Shown here: piece after piece, positions 14,806 to 21,793 of the stretch
Layout of the letters: every line of letters begins with the position of its first letter
Numbering within the stretch: the first letter of the stretch is position 1
Origin: Candidatus Latescibacterota bacterium
GTDB taxonomy: Bacteria; JAAXHH01
Reading direction: 5' to 3'
NCBI GenBank assembly: GCA_022821935.1
Contig: JAJECR010000016.1
Coordinates: forward strand, 1 to 23,976
Length of the DNA: 23,976 bases
The notes under the pieces: generated by a model
Seen by the model: only the letters and a program-made list of their open reading frames with translations
Databases searched by the model: none
Told to the model about the DNA's origin: nothing
Made by a program: the position numbers and the translations under genes

Positions 14806-15651
14806 ATGAAGGACTTTATCGCCCTGACCAAGCCCGGCCTGGTCGTCATGCTGGTGCTGACCACGTGCGTCGGGTTCTACCTGGGGTCCGAGGGACCCGT
14901 GGATTGGCTGCGGCTCATTCACACGCTGGCCGGTACCACCCTGGCGGCCGGCGGCACGCTCGCCCTCAACCAGTTCATGGAGCGAGACCGGGACGCCTTG
15001 ATGCGGCGCACCCGGAAACGCCCGCTCCCCTCCGGGAAGTTGCGGCCCGGTCAGGCCCTCGGCTTCGGCGTGGCCGTCACGGCGGCGGGACTGATCTACC
15101 TGGCGCTGGTGGTCAACGTGCTGAGCAGCGCGGTTACCGCGGCGATCACCGCCACCTACCTGTTTCTCTACACGCCGCTCAAGCACCGTACCACGCTGTC
15201 GACCGTGTTCGGCGCGGTCCCGGGCGCGTTGCCCCCGGTGACCGGGTGGGCGGCTGCCCGGAATGAACTGGGGCTGGAGGCCGGCGCCCTGTTCGCCATC
15301 CTCTTTCTCTGGCAGATGCCCCACGCCCTCGCGCTGGCCTGGCTCTTTCGCGAAGACTACGCCCGCGCCGGTTTTCAACTGTTGCCCGCCGTCGATCCCG
15401 ACGGCCGGTTCACGAGCGTGCAGATCCTGATCAACTGCCTGGCCCTGACCGCCTTCAGTCTGGTCCCGACCATGCTCGGTATCGCCGGGGTCCTGTATTT
15501 CTACGCGGCTTTCGCCGCGGGCCTGGGCCTGCTCGCTTTTGCCATCCACCTGACCGTGACCCGGACCCAGGCCTCGGCGCGCAACCTGTTTTTCGCGTCG
15601 CTTGTGTTCCTCCTGGTCCAGTTCTCGGTGATGGCCTATGACAAGGTGTAA
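14806..15651 (+). CDS. ctaB: Protoheme IX farnesyltransferase (heme O synthase)
   Basis: An integral membrane prenyltransferase that adds a farnesyl group to heme b, making heme O for terminal oxidases. It has 281 residues, slightly short for the family (about 290-310), and about nine membrane helices. The key aspartate motif is LALNQFMERDRDALMRRTRK (about 56-75), an NxxxDxxxD-type site. The second conserved region reads YTPLKHRTTLST and GALPPVTGW, followed by LWQMPHALALAW and the acidic REDYARAG. The N-terminus begins directly with FIALTKPGL, the usual helix-1 motif, supporting the ATG at 14806. No Shine-Dalgarno is visible, so translation probably depends on coupling with the gene ending 10 bases upstream. 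The DUF420 gene starts 3 bases after its stop. Confidence 0.95.
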   Translation: MKDFIALTKPGLVVMLVLTTCVGFYLGSEGPVDWLRLIHTLAGTTLAAGGTLALNQFMERDRDALMRRTRKRPLPSGKLRPGQALGFGVAVTAAGLIYLALVVNVLSSAVTAAITATYLFLYTPLKHRTTLSTVFGAVPGALPPVTGWAAARNELGLEAGALFAILFLWQMPHALALAWLFREDYARAGFQLLPAVDPDGRFTSVQILINCLALTAFSLVPTMLGIAGVLYFYAAFAAGLGLLAFAIHLTVTRTQASARNLFFASLVFLLVQFSVMAYDKV

Positions 15652-15654
15652 TGC

Positions 15655-16077
15655 ATGCTGGAGTTGTCCGATCTGCCCTTGGTGAACGCCTGCCTGAACA
15701 CCACCAGCGCGGCGTTTCTGGTCGCGGGCTATGTGAACATCAGGAAGCGCAGGATTGCCGCGCACAGGGCATGCATGCTGGGTGCCGTAGCGGCGTCGAT
15801 CCTTTTCCTCACGACCTATCTGATCTACCACTTCTACCATGGAAGCACGCCCTTCACCGGCGAGGGATGGACGCGTTACGTCTACTTCACCATCCTCATC
15901 AGCCACACGATCCTGGCCACGGCTATCGTACCCATGGTTGTGCTGACGCTGTACCACGCGCTGAAGGGTCGTTTCGAGCGCCACGCGCCGCTGGCCAGGT
16001 GGACGCTGCCGATCTGGCTGTATGTGTCCGTTACCGGCGTGCTGGTATACCTGATGCTGTACCACTGGCAGGGATAG
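15655..16077 (+). CDS. DUF420 family membrane protein (CtaM/YozB-like cytochrome oxidase maturation factor)
   Basis: A small inner-membrane protein of 140 residues with about four helices. DUF420 proteins such as CtaM are known from Firmicutes to be needed for activity of heme A-type oxidases. Features: LPLVNACLNTTSAAFLVAGY in helix 1, RRIAAHRACMLGA after helix 1, LTTYLIYHFYHG with the paired His-containing segment, ISHTILATAI, and a terminal LARWTLPIWLYVSVTGVLVY segment. These are typical of the family, and the conserved His residues are thought to bind heme or metal. The gene starts 3 bases after ctaB, so the pair is surely co-translated. That neighbourhood supports a role in oxidase maturation. 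The oxidase subunits themselves are not in the window. Confidence 0.88.
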   Translation: MLELSDLPLVNACLNTTSAAFLVAGYVNIRKRRIAAHRACMLGAVAASILFLTTYLIYHFYHGSTPFTGEGWTRYVYFTILISHTILATAIVPMVVLTLYHALKGRFERHAPLARWTLPIWLYVSVTGVLVYLMLYHWQG

Positions 16078-16086
16078 GCGGTTGAA

Positions 16087-16659
16087 ATGGCCCATGTTAC
16101 CGTACGGAGCATCACGCTGGCCGCGCTAATGATCGCGCTCATGACGCTGGCGACCCTGATCATCCGGATCCCGAATCCGGCCACCCAGGGATACATCAAT
16201 CTCGGCGACGCCATGCTTATGACCATCGCCCTCGTCTTCGGATGGCGTATCGGCGGCCTCGCGGGCGGCGTCGGTTCCGCCCTGGCCGACGCGCTGGGCG
16301 GCTACTTTATCTGGGCGCCGTGGACGCTCGTCATCAAGGGGATCGAAGGGATGCTGGTCGGAACGATCGCGGGATGGGGCGCCCGGGTTGGCCGGGACGC
16401 CGGGGATTCGCGGGGCGCGCGGGAAGGGACCGGCCCGCGCCGGGTCGCCGCCTTCGTGGCGGTCATTGCGGGCGGCGCGTGGATGGTGACCGGATACTAC
16501 CTGGCCGGATCGGTGCTGTTCGGAGGAGTCGCCGCGCTGACGGAGATCCCGGGCAATCTGACCCAGGCCGGCGTGGCGGTGGTGATAGCCCTTCCCCTGT
16601 CAGCCATACTTAGAAACGCCTTGCAACGGAGCGACTATGGACCTCTCGCACCTCGATGA
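16087..16659 (+). CDS. ECF transporter S component (substrate-binding membrane subunit)
   Basis: A 190-residue membrane protein with about six helices, resembling the ECF S components of the DUF1393/HmpT-like group. S components capture vitamins or related compounds and need the shared EcfA-EcfA'-EcfT energy module, which is not in this window. Recognisable pieces are ITLAALMIALMTLAT in helix 1, the loop NPATQGYINLGDAMLM typical of the group, GGLAGGVGSALADALGGYF, and a polar Arg/Gly-rich loop near 100-117. The start is 9 bases after the DUF420 stop, with AGGCGG upstream. Its 3' end overlaps moaC by 23 bases. The substrate is unknown; overlap with moaC makes a pterin- or molybdenum-cofactor-related ligand conceivable but unproven. 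Confidence 0.78.
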   Translation: MAHVTVRSITLAALMIALMTLATLIIRIPNPATQGYINLGDAMLMTIALVFGWRIGGLAGGVGSALADALGGYFIWAPWTLVIKGIEGMLVGTIAGWGARVGRDAGDSRGAREGTGPRRVAAFVAVIAGGAWMVTGYYLAGSVLFGGVAALTEIPGNLTQAGVAVVIALPLSAILRNALQRSDYGPLAPR

Positions 16660-17125
16660 AAAGGGACGCGTCCGCATGGTGGACGTGACGGAGAAACCGG
16701 TTACGGAAAGGCGGGCGGTGGCCCATGGAGAAGTAAGGGCCGCATCCGAGACGATCCGGAAGATCGCCGCCGACGAGATGGGCAAGGGGGACGTGCTGAC
16801 CACGGCGAAGATCGCGGGCATCTCGGCGGCCAAACGAACGGGCGACCTCATCCCCATGTGCCACCCCATCCCGCTGACCCATGTGGAGATCGACATCACC
16901 CTGAACGAGGACGCTGGGAAGATCGACCTTCTGGCCACGGCCGTCGCGTCCGGCAGGACCGGCGTGGAAATGGAAGCCCTGACGGCCGTCTCCGTGGCCG
17001 CCCTGACCATCTACGACATGTGCAAGGCCGTGGACCGGACCATGGAGATCGCCTCCATCCTTCTGGTGGAGAAGGAGGGCGGCAAGTCCGGCACGTTCAG
17101 GCGGCCGGGGTGGACGGGCCAATGA
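16637..17125 (+). CDS. moaC: Cyclic pyranopterin monophosphate synthase
   Basis: Second step of molybdenum cofactor synthesis: converts the MoaA product 3',8-cH2GTP into cyclic pyranopterin monophosphate in the cytosol. It has 162 residues, the normal length. Conserved motifs: MVDVTEKPVTER (residues 14-25), EMGKGD with Lys50, LIPMCHPIPLTHV (71-83), TGVEMEALTAVS, and IYDMCKAVDR with catalytic Asp127 and Lys130. The start ATG overlaps the ECF S component by 23 bases and has CGGAG 5 bases upstream. Its stop overlaps the start of a 30-residue ORF. No moaA, moaB, moaD or moaE is nearby, so moaC stands apart from the rest of the pathway. Confidence 0.96.
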   Translation: MDLSHLDEKGRVRMVDVTEKPVTERRAVAHGEVRAASETIRKIAADEMGKGDVLTTAKIAGISAAKRTGDLIPMCHPIPLTHVEIDITLNEDAGKIDLLATAVASGRTGVEMEALTAVSVAALTIYDMCKAVDRTMEIASILLVEKEGGKSGTFRRPGWTGQ

Positions 17126-17214
17126 GCGAGAATCCGAAAATCGGATGTTTCCGGCTCGTCTTCGCGGCCTTTGTCGGATGCGGCCTGGCTTTGATACTGT
17201 GTGGCGGCGGATAG
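17122..17214 (+). CDS. 30-residue membrane micro-ORF coupled to moaC
   Basis: The ATG at 17122 overlaps the moaC stop codon as ATGA. The 30-codon frame reads MSENPKIGCFR, then one hydrophobic stretch (LVFAAFVGCGLALIL, residues 12-26) ending in CGGG. It would be a single-pass membrane peptide with a short polar N-terminus; LILC resembles a weak lipobox, though the peptide ends 3 residues later. I recognise no family. The exact overlap and coherent hydrophobic segment favour a real product, but 30 codons can arise by chance. The convergent vapC gene ends 16 bases further on. Confidence 0.45.
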   Translation: MSENPKIGCFRLVFAAFVGCGLALILCGGG

Positions 17215-17229
17215 ACTGGGGTGATCTGG

Positions 17230-17625
17230 CTAGCCTGCACCCAATTCCGGGAAGTAGGATTTGTAGAAGCCACGGTCTCTTGTCAGAAAGGCATCGGCCG
17301 AAACCATGGCGTGTGCACCGATGAGGAAGTCGGTGATGATCCGGTCCCTGGGGCCGCCCGCACGGCGATACCGCATCCAGCGCGTTCCCGCTTCGTACGC
17401 AATTTCGGTATCGATAGGGGACAGCCTCGCACCAATCTCTCGCAGGGCTCCATCCAGGACATCTCGATCCTCGAAAGCCGGTACGAGTTCCGCGTAAACC
17501 ACATCGCACACGAGAATCGCGCCTCCGTCGTAGGCGTCCCGCAGCGCTTCCAGGGATCCAGGTCCGTGGCGGGCGTCGGAATGAAACACGTCCAACAAAA
17601 TGCTCGTGTCGACAGCAGTGATCAT
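17230..17625 (-). CDS. vapC: VapC-like PIN-domain toxin ribonuclease
   Basis: A PIN-domain nuclease of 131 residues, the typical size for VapC toxins, which cut specific RNAs unless bound by the antitoxin. The four acidic residues of the metal site are present: Asp6 in MITAVDTS, Glu46 in VYAELVPA, Asp99 in RIITDFLIGAHA and Asp117 in LTRDRGFYK. All four are intact, so the toxin looks functional. Its start overlaps the antitoxin stop by ATGA (17622-17625), the usual coupling of such pairs. It is convergent with the moaC group and has no obvious terminator. Confidence 0.92.
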   Translation of the reverse strand: MITAVDTSILLDVFHSDARHGPGSLEALRDAYDGGAILVCDVVYAELVPAFEDRDVLDGALREIGARLSPIDTEIAYEAGTRWMRYRRAGGPRDRIITDFLIGAHAMVSADAFLTRDRGFYKSYFPELGAG

Positions 17626-17837
17626 CTTCCTCTGATTTCTTCTATATACTCGTCCGTGTTTCCACCGCTGCCCAAAATGCCGTAGACGCGTTCCACGGGG
17701 TGTTGCGCCGCGGCTCGTTTCTGAATTAACAGACCTTGTTCCGTCGCGGTGATCACCACTTCGACATCCCGATGCATGCCAAAGCGGTCTCTCAGCCGCT
17801 TGGGAATGGTAATCTGCCCTCGATCAGATATTTTCAT
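17622..17837 (-). CDS. vapB: VapB-like antitoxin, AbrB/SpoVT fold
   Basis: A 71-residue antitoxin that neutralises the downstream PIN toxin and represses its own promoter. The N-terminal swapped-hairpin DNA-binding domain is clear: MKISDRGQITIPKRLRDRFG (residues 1-20), followed by DVEVVITATEQGLLIQK. The C-terminal tail from about residue 45, HPVERVYGILG and the acidic DEYIEEIRGR, is the probable toxin-binding segment. The ATG at 17837 has GGAG about 5 bases upstream and lies inside an inverted repeat. It is divergent from argR across a 212-base AT-rich spacer. Confidence 0.9.
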   Translation of the reverse strand: MKISDRGQITIPKRLRDRFGMHRDVEVVITATEQGLLIQKRAAAQHPVERVYGILGSGGNTDEYIEEIRGR

Positions 17838-17875
17838 ATTTTCTCCGTATGAAAAACGTATTTAAAAAATCATAC
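17831..17875. promoter_or_regulatory. Putative VapB operator and start-site inverted repeat
   Basis: TTTTCATA (17831-17838) and TATGAAAA (17848-17855) form an 8-bp perfect inverted repeat with a 9-base loop holding the vapB Shine-Dalgarno; the vapB start codon lies in one arm. A second pair, GTATGA (17847-17852) and TCATAC (17870-17875), shares a half-site. The three alternating TCATA half-sites overlap a minus-strand TATGAT (17874-17869) that could be the -10. This fits binding by a dimeric AbrB-type protein, or an RNA hairpin over the start. Confidence 0.5.
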
Positions 17876-17960
17876 CTGAAATTAAACGCCCTCCTGCTGG
17901 TTTGTCAACCTGGATCAGAACGCTTCCATTAGATTTTGAGTCGGTAATCGATGTTTTTTC

Positions 17961-17988
17961 TTGACGGATTCCGAATCCTGCCTATATT
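17961..17988 (+). promoter_or_regulatory. sigma70 promoter of the arginine operon
   Basis: TTGACG (17961-17966) and TATATT (17983-17988) are separated by 16 bp, with 5/6 consensus matches in each. Transcription would begin near 17995, giving a leader of about 55 bases before argR. The candidate ARG boxes lie immediately downstream. Confidence 0.68.
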
Positions 17989-18002
17989 GCGTTCGTGCAA
18001 GA

Positions 18003-18040
18003 TTGGAATAAAAATTCTAATTAAAAGATAAATATTCATA
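18003..18040 (+). promoter_or_regulatory. Tandem ARG-box-like operator before argR
   Basis: The known ArgR box is an 18-bp palindrome with core TGAAT-WWWW-ATTCA. Box 1 (18003-18020) has the core GGAAT-AAAA-ATTCT, 8 of 10 conserved positions. Box 2 (18023-18040) has AAGAT-AAAT-ATTCA, whose right half is perfect and left half poor. They are 2 bp apart, close to the 2-3 bp spacing of known tandem ARG boxes. They lie just after the predicted transcription start, suggesting autorepression when arginine is plentiful. Confidence 0.6.
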
Positions 18041-18049
18041 AGGTCGAGC

Positions 18050-18526
18050 ATGAACGCCAAGCACCAGCGCCAGGGAACGATACGATCGCTCATCGAGCAG
18101 GGCCACTTCCATACGCACAAGGAGGTCATCGCGGCCCTGCACACGGAAGGGATCGACATCAACCAGGGCACGCTGTCCAAGGATTTCAAGGAACTGCACG
18201 TGATCAAGACGCGCCTCGCGGACGGACAGTACAAGTACGTGTTGCCGCGCTACTACTCGGTCGAGACGCAGGACGAACTGGTCGAACGGGAGATCCGGGA
18301 TTTCGTCGTCAGCGCGGACGAAGCGATGAACCAGGTCGTTCTGCAGACCTCCGCCGGTCACGCGTCCGGGGTGTGCGAAGCAATCGACCAGGCGGAATGG
18401 CCGGAGGTCGTGGGCAGCGTCGCGGGCGAGAATACGATTCTCCTGATCACCAAGTCGACCGCCCAGGCCAGGAAGACGCTCAAGCGCGTCAGGGCCATCA
18501 TGAAGGAAAAGAGGGAAGGCACATGA
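18050..18526 (+). CDS. argR: Arginine repressor ArgR
   Basis: A hexameric, arginine-dependent DNA-binding regulator of arginine genes, 158 residues, normal length. The N-terminal winged helix spans about residues 1-70, with HKEVIAALHTEGIDINQGTL and the recognition segment TLSKDFKELHVIKTR, corresponding to the SRD-helix of known ArgR. The C-terminal oligomerisation and arginine-binding domain shows PEVVGSVAGENTILLIT, equivalent to the GTIAGDDTI region of other ArgR proteins. AAGG lies 7 bases before the ATG. It heads the operon and its stop overlaps the argC start by ATGA (18523-18526), so repressor and enzymes are made together. The tandem ARG-box-like sites upstream imply self-repression. 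Confidence 0.93.
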   Translation: MNAKHQRQGTIRSLIEQGHFHTHKEVIAALHTEGIDINQGTLSKDFKELHVIKTRLADGQYKYVLPRYYSVETQDELVEREIRDFVVSADEAMNQVVLQTSAGHASGVCEAIDQAEWPEVVGSVAGENTILLITKSTAQARKTLKRVRAIMKEKREGT

Positions 18527-19542
18527 TTAAGCTGGGCATTATCGGCGCGACGGGATACACAGGCATGGAATTGTACCGGCTGGCGTCTCGCCATCCCGGC
18601 ATCGAAGTCGTTTTCGCCACATCGGAACAGTACAGCGGCCAGAAGCTCGGGGAGGTCTTTCCCCGGGTCGATCCGGACCGGGACATCACGCTGAGATCCC
18701 TGGATGCTATCGCCCAAGAACCGGCGGACGTGGTCTGTTTCTGCACGCCGGACGGGATTGCCATGGACCGGGTCGGCGCCTTCCTGGACCGGGGCGTACG
18801 CGTCGTGGACGTCAGCTCCGATTTCCGGTTCGACGATCCGGAGGTATACACGTCCTGGTACAGCCGTCCGCATACGGCCTCGTCGCTGCTCGATTCGGCG
18901 GTCTACGGAGTTCCCGAACTGAACAGGGACCGCATACGGACCGCCGATCTCGTGGGTAATCCGGGCTGCTATCCCACCGGGGTGATCCTCGGGCTGGCCC
19001 CGTTGCTCGAAGCGGACGTGATAGACGCCGGGCAGATCATCGTCGACGCCAAGTCGGGGGTCAGCGGCGCCGGCCGAGGCCTGAAGCTGCGCAACCTCTA
19101 CGTGGAGGTGAACGACAGCATCACGCCGTACAACATCGGCCACACCCACCGCCACGTGGGTGAAATCGAGCAGGAACTGTCCAGGTTCTCCGACGAGCAG
19201 CCTTACGTCGTCTTTTCGCCCCACCTGACGCCCATGAGCCGGGGTATCCTGGCGACTACCTATGTACGCGTGAAGAACGGCGCGGCCAACGGAGACCTGG
19301 CCGCCCTGCACGAGAAGCGTTACGGGGACGAGCCTTTTATCCGGTTGTCGCAATCCGGCTATCCCGAGACGCGGTTCGTGACCTGGACGAACTACTGCGA
19401 CCTGCGCGTCGACCGGGTGGACGGTTCGGACCTGGCCATCGTCACTTCCGCCATCGACAATCTGGTCAAGGGCGCGGCCGGCCAGGCCCTCCAGAATGTG
19501 AACGTCATGTGCGGTCTGGATGAAACGACGGGGCTGATTTAG
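18523..19542 (+). CDS. argC: N-acetyl-gamma-glutamyl-phosphate reductase
   Basis: Third step of arginine synthesis: reduces N-acetylglutamyl phosphate to the semialdehyde with NADPH. It has 339 residues, typical of the long ArgC type. MIKLGIIGATGYTGMEL at the N-terminus is the nucleotide-binding loop. The active-site Cys lies in GNPGCYPTG (Cys149). VDAKSGVSGAGRG and the His-rich HTHRHVGEIEQ complete the family pattern, along with FSPHLTPMSRGI. The start ATG at 18523 is fixed by the Rossmann motif directly after it and by the ATGA overlap with argR; the same frame is open further upstream inside argR, but that is not protein-like. The spacer to argB is 139 bases and holds nothing recognisable. 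Confidence 0.96.
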   Translation: MIKLGIIGATGYTGMELYRLASRHPGIEVVFATSEQYSGQKLGEVFPRVDPDRDITLRSLDAIAQEPADVVCFCTPDGIAMDRVGAFLDRGVRVVDVSSDFRFDDPEVYTSWYSRPHTASSLLDSAVYGVPELNRDRIRTADLVGNPGCYPTGVILGLAPLLEADVIDAGQIIVDAKSGVSGAGRGLKLRNLYVEVNDSITPYNIGHTHRHVGEIEQELSRFSDEQPYVVFSPHLTPMSRGILATTYVRVKNGAANGDLAALHEKRYGDEPFIRLSQSGYPETRFVTWTNYCDLRVDRVDGSDLAIVTSAIDNLVKGAAGQALQNVNVMCGLDETTGLI

Positions 19543-19681
19543 CATCGATTCGCGGACCTGATCGGGGATCGACGAGATTTATCTGAGAACTAAGGGAATG
19601 ATATCGCAATGGCAGGCCTGTTCAGGATACAAAGAGTCATATCCGGTGGATAAGACAACGGCCGAATCAAATGGAACCATC

Positions 19682-20470
19682 ATGAACCGCAGCATCGTGG
19701 TAAAACTGGGCGGCGCGACCATCGAACAGGGCGGCGTGATCGAGGAGTTGGCCGCCGATCTCCGGGACATGCCGGACGTGTTTCCGATCGTCGTCCACGG
19801 CGGCGGTTCGGAGATCGGCCGGTACCTGGAACTGCTCGGAAAGGAGTTCACCTTTGTGAACGGCCTCCGGGTCACGGACGGCGACATGGTCGAAATCGTG
19901 GAAATGGTCCTGTCCGGCAAGGTCAACAAGGAACTGGTCTCGCGCTTCCAGCACTGCGGGGTGAACGCCCTGGGCGTGAGCGGGAAGGACATGGGCCTGT
20001 TGCGGGCGGAGAAGTACCGGGAGGACGGCGTGGACATCGGCTTCGTGGGCGAGATCGTCGAGGTGAATACCGCGCTGTTCGATCTCTGCGCGTCGAACCG
20101 GGTCACGCCCGTGGTCTCACCTATTTCCGGGGGCACGAACGGGGAAACCTACAACGTCAACGCGGACCACGCCGCGCTGGACATCGCCCGTGCCGTGGCC
20201 TGCGACGACGTCGTCTTCATCTCCGACGTGGCCGGCATCTACCGGTCGGACGGACAGCCCGTTCGGCGGCTGACACCGGAACTGGCCGATACACTGATCG
20301 AAGCGGGCGAAGTCACGGGAGGGATGATCCCAAAGGTACGCTCCGCCCTCGAATGCCTGTCCCACGGCGTCCGTCGCGCCCGCATCATCGCCTGGCAGGG
20401 CCCGGGGACGCTACTGAAGGAATTGGCATCGGATGAAAGTGTTTATGGTACGGTAGTTACCACGGTATAG
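19682..20470 (+). CDS. argB: N-acetylglutamate kinase
   Basis: Second step of arginine synthesis: phosphorylates N-acetylglutamate. From the ATG at 19682 it has 262 residues, close to the short E. coli-type enzyme (258). A longer in-frame start at 19598 exists, but its 28 extra residues do not resemble the family. Motifs: SIVVKLGGATIE (phosphate loop), PIVVHGGGSEIG, LRVTDGDMVEIVEM, GVSGKDMGLLRAEK and NADHAALDIARAV. The N-terminal helix that marks arginine-inhibited ArgB enzymes is absent, so feedback inhibition at this step is unlikely; this is inference from length. GGAACCATC before the ATG gives a weak ribosome site. Confidence 0.94.
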   Translation: MNRSIVVKLGGATIEQGGVIEELAADLRDMPDVFPIVVHGGGSEIGRYLELLGKEFTFVNGLRVTDGDMVEIVEMVLSGKVNKELVSRFQHCGVNALGVSGKDMGLLRAEKYREDGVDIGFVGEIVEVNTALFDLCASNRVTPVVSPISGGTNGETYNVNADHAALDIARAVACDDVVFISDVAGIYRSDGQPVRRLTPELADTLIEAGEVTGGMIPKVRSALECLSHGVRRARIIAWQGPGTLLKELASDESVYGTVVTTV

Positions 20471-20481
20471 GACGTGGCGTT

Positions 20482-20547
20482 ACTACCGGCCGAGGCGACT
20501 TCACTGCCGGCCGCGGCGAAGCGAACTGCCGGCCGAGGCGAAGCACC
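20482..20547. repeat. 21-23 bp tandem repeat, three copies, in the argB/argD spacer
   Basis: Units at 20482-20502 (21 bases), 20503-20524 (22) and 20525-20547 (23) share the frame ACT[A/G]CCGGCCG[A/C]GGCGA. A further ACTG at 20548 begins the run into the argD ribosome site. The array is intergenic, diverged and GC-rich, and occupies most of the gap between the argB stop and the argD start. Confidence 0.8.
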
Positions 20548-20567
20548 ACTGGATGAAAGGATACAGC

Positions 20568-21761
20568 ATGACTACCGAAGAGATCATCGCCCTGGAGGAA
20601 GAATACATCGCGCCGACTTACGTGCGCCCGCCGGTTGTGTTCGACCGGGGCAGCGGAGCCTACGTCTACGACCTCGAGGGCAGGCGGTATCTCGATTTCC
20701 TGGGCGGCATCGCGGTGAACTCCCTGGGCCACGGGGTACCCGAGATCATCGGCGCCGCGGCGCAGCAGGCCGCGAAACTGATGCACATTTCCAATTTGTA
20801 CCACACGGAACCCCACGTGAAACTCGCGAAGCTGCTGGTGGAAAACGCCTTCCCGGCCAGGATCTTCTTCTGCAACAGCGGATCGGAGTCCATCGAGGCG
20901 GCCCTGAAGTTCACGCGCCGGTGGGCGTCGGAAGTGGGCGGCGAGTCCAAGCACGAGATCGTCACCTTCGAGAACGCCTTCCACGGACGGACGTACGGCG
21001 CCGTAAGCGCCACGGCCCAGCCCAAGTATCACGAAGGGTTCAAGCCCATGCTCCCGGGCATGGTCTACCTTCCTTTAAACGAGATCGAACCCCTCGAAGA
21101 GGCGGTGTCGTCGGAGCGGACCGCGGCCGTGATGGTGGAACCCGTCCAGGGAGAGGGCGGCGTGAATCCTGCCCACGTGGATTTCCTGACGCACCTGCGC
21201 AGGATCTGCGACGAACGCAAGGTTGCCCTGATCTTCGACGAAATACAGTGCGGCCTGTGCCGGACGGGCAAGCTTTTTGCCTACCAGCATCACGGGATCG
21301 AACCGGACGTGATGACCCTGGCCAAGCCGCTGGCCGGCGGCCTGCCCATCGGTGCCGTGATGATGAAACCCCACATCGCGGAGGTCCTCAAGCCGGGCAT
21401 GCACGGCTCCACCTTCGGGGCGAATCCGGTGGCCTGCCACGTGGCCCACGCCGTCGTCAGCAAGATGATCGACGAAGGCCTGGCGGACCGGGCGCTGGAA
21501 ACAGGCGGGAAACTGACGGACGGATTGAACGCGCTCGCCGAAACCCACGGGGACATCAGGGAAGTCCGGGGGGCGGGCCTGTTGATCGGCGTGGAATTCG
21601 AAGACAAAGTCGGCGGCATCGTGGACGCCTGCCGGGAGGCGGGCCTGATCCTGGGTACGGCCGGCGAGAATGTGCTCCGCTGCGCGCCGCCGCTGGTGAT
21701 TGATCAGCGGCACGTGGACGAGGCGCTCGGGATCATCGGCGGGGTACTGGACGCACGTTGA
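20568..21761 (+). CDS. argD: Acetylornithine aminotransferase
   Basis: A PLP-dependent class III aminotransferase that converts N-acetylglutamate semialdehyde to N-acetylornithine. The ATG at 20568 is preferred over the in-frame ATG at 20553, because AAAGGA (20556-20561) sits 6 bases before the former; this gives 397 residues. Motifs: YLDFLGGIAVNSLGHGVPE, FFCNSGSESIEAALKF (phosphate-binding), FENAFHGRTYGA, MVEPVQGEGGVNPA, LIFDEIQCGLCRTG (PLP Asp) and MTLAKPLAGGLPIGA with Schiff-base Lys near residue 253. HGSTFGANPVACH also fits. DapC or ornithine aminotransferase side activity is possible in this family, but the operon makes ArgD the obvious call. Its stop codon merges into the 19-bp repeat region. 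Confidence 0.95.
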   Translation: MTTEEIIALEEEYIAPTYVRPPVVFDRGSGAYVYDLEGRRYLDFLGGIAVNSLGHGVPEIIGAAAQQAAKLMHISNLYHTEPHVKLAKLLVENAFPARIFFCNSGSESIEAALKFTRRWASEVGGESKHEIVTFENAFHGRTYGAVSATAQPKYHEGFKPMLPGMVYLPLNEIEPLEEAVSSERTAAVMVEPVQGEGGVNPAHVDFLTHLRRICDERKVALIFDEIQCGLCRTGKLFAYQHHGIEPDVMTLAKPLAGGLPIGAVMMKPHIAEVLKPGMHGSTFGANPVACHVAHAVVSKMIDEGLADRALETGGKLTDGLNALAETHGDIREVRGAGLLIGVEFEDKVGGIVDACREAGLILGTAGENVLRCAPPLVIDQRHVDEALGIIGGVLDAR

Positions 21762-21793
21762 GGTCGCCCCTGGCGTGCGTTGAGTCAGCCGCA

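Noticed and set aside
14701..16095. 464-codon open frame on the minus strand
   Set aside because: Antisense to ctaB and the DUF420 gene. The translation is Gln/Gly/Arg-rich low complexity, typical of a shadow frame.
19598..19681. N-terminal extension of ArgB giving 290 residues
   Set aside because: The start has AAGGGA directly against it and the extra residues do not resemble ArgB; the start at 19682 gives normal length.
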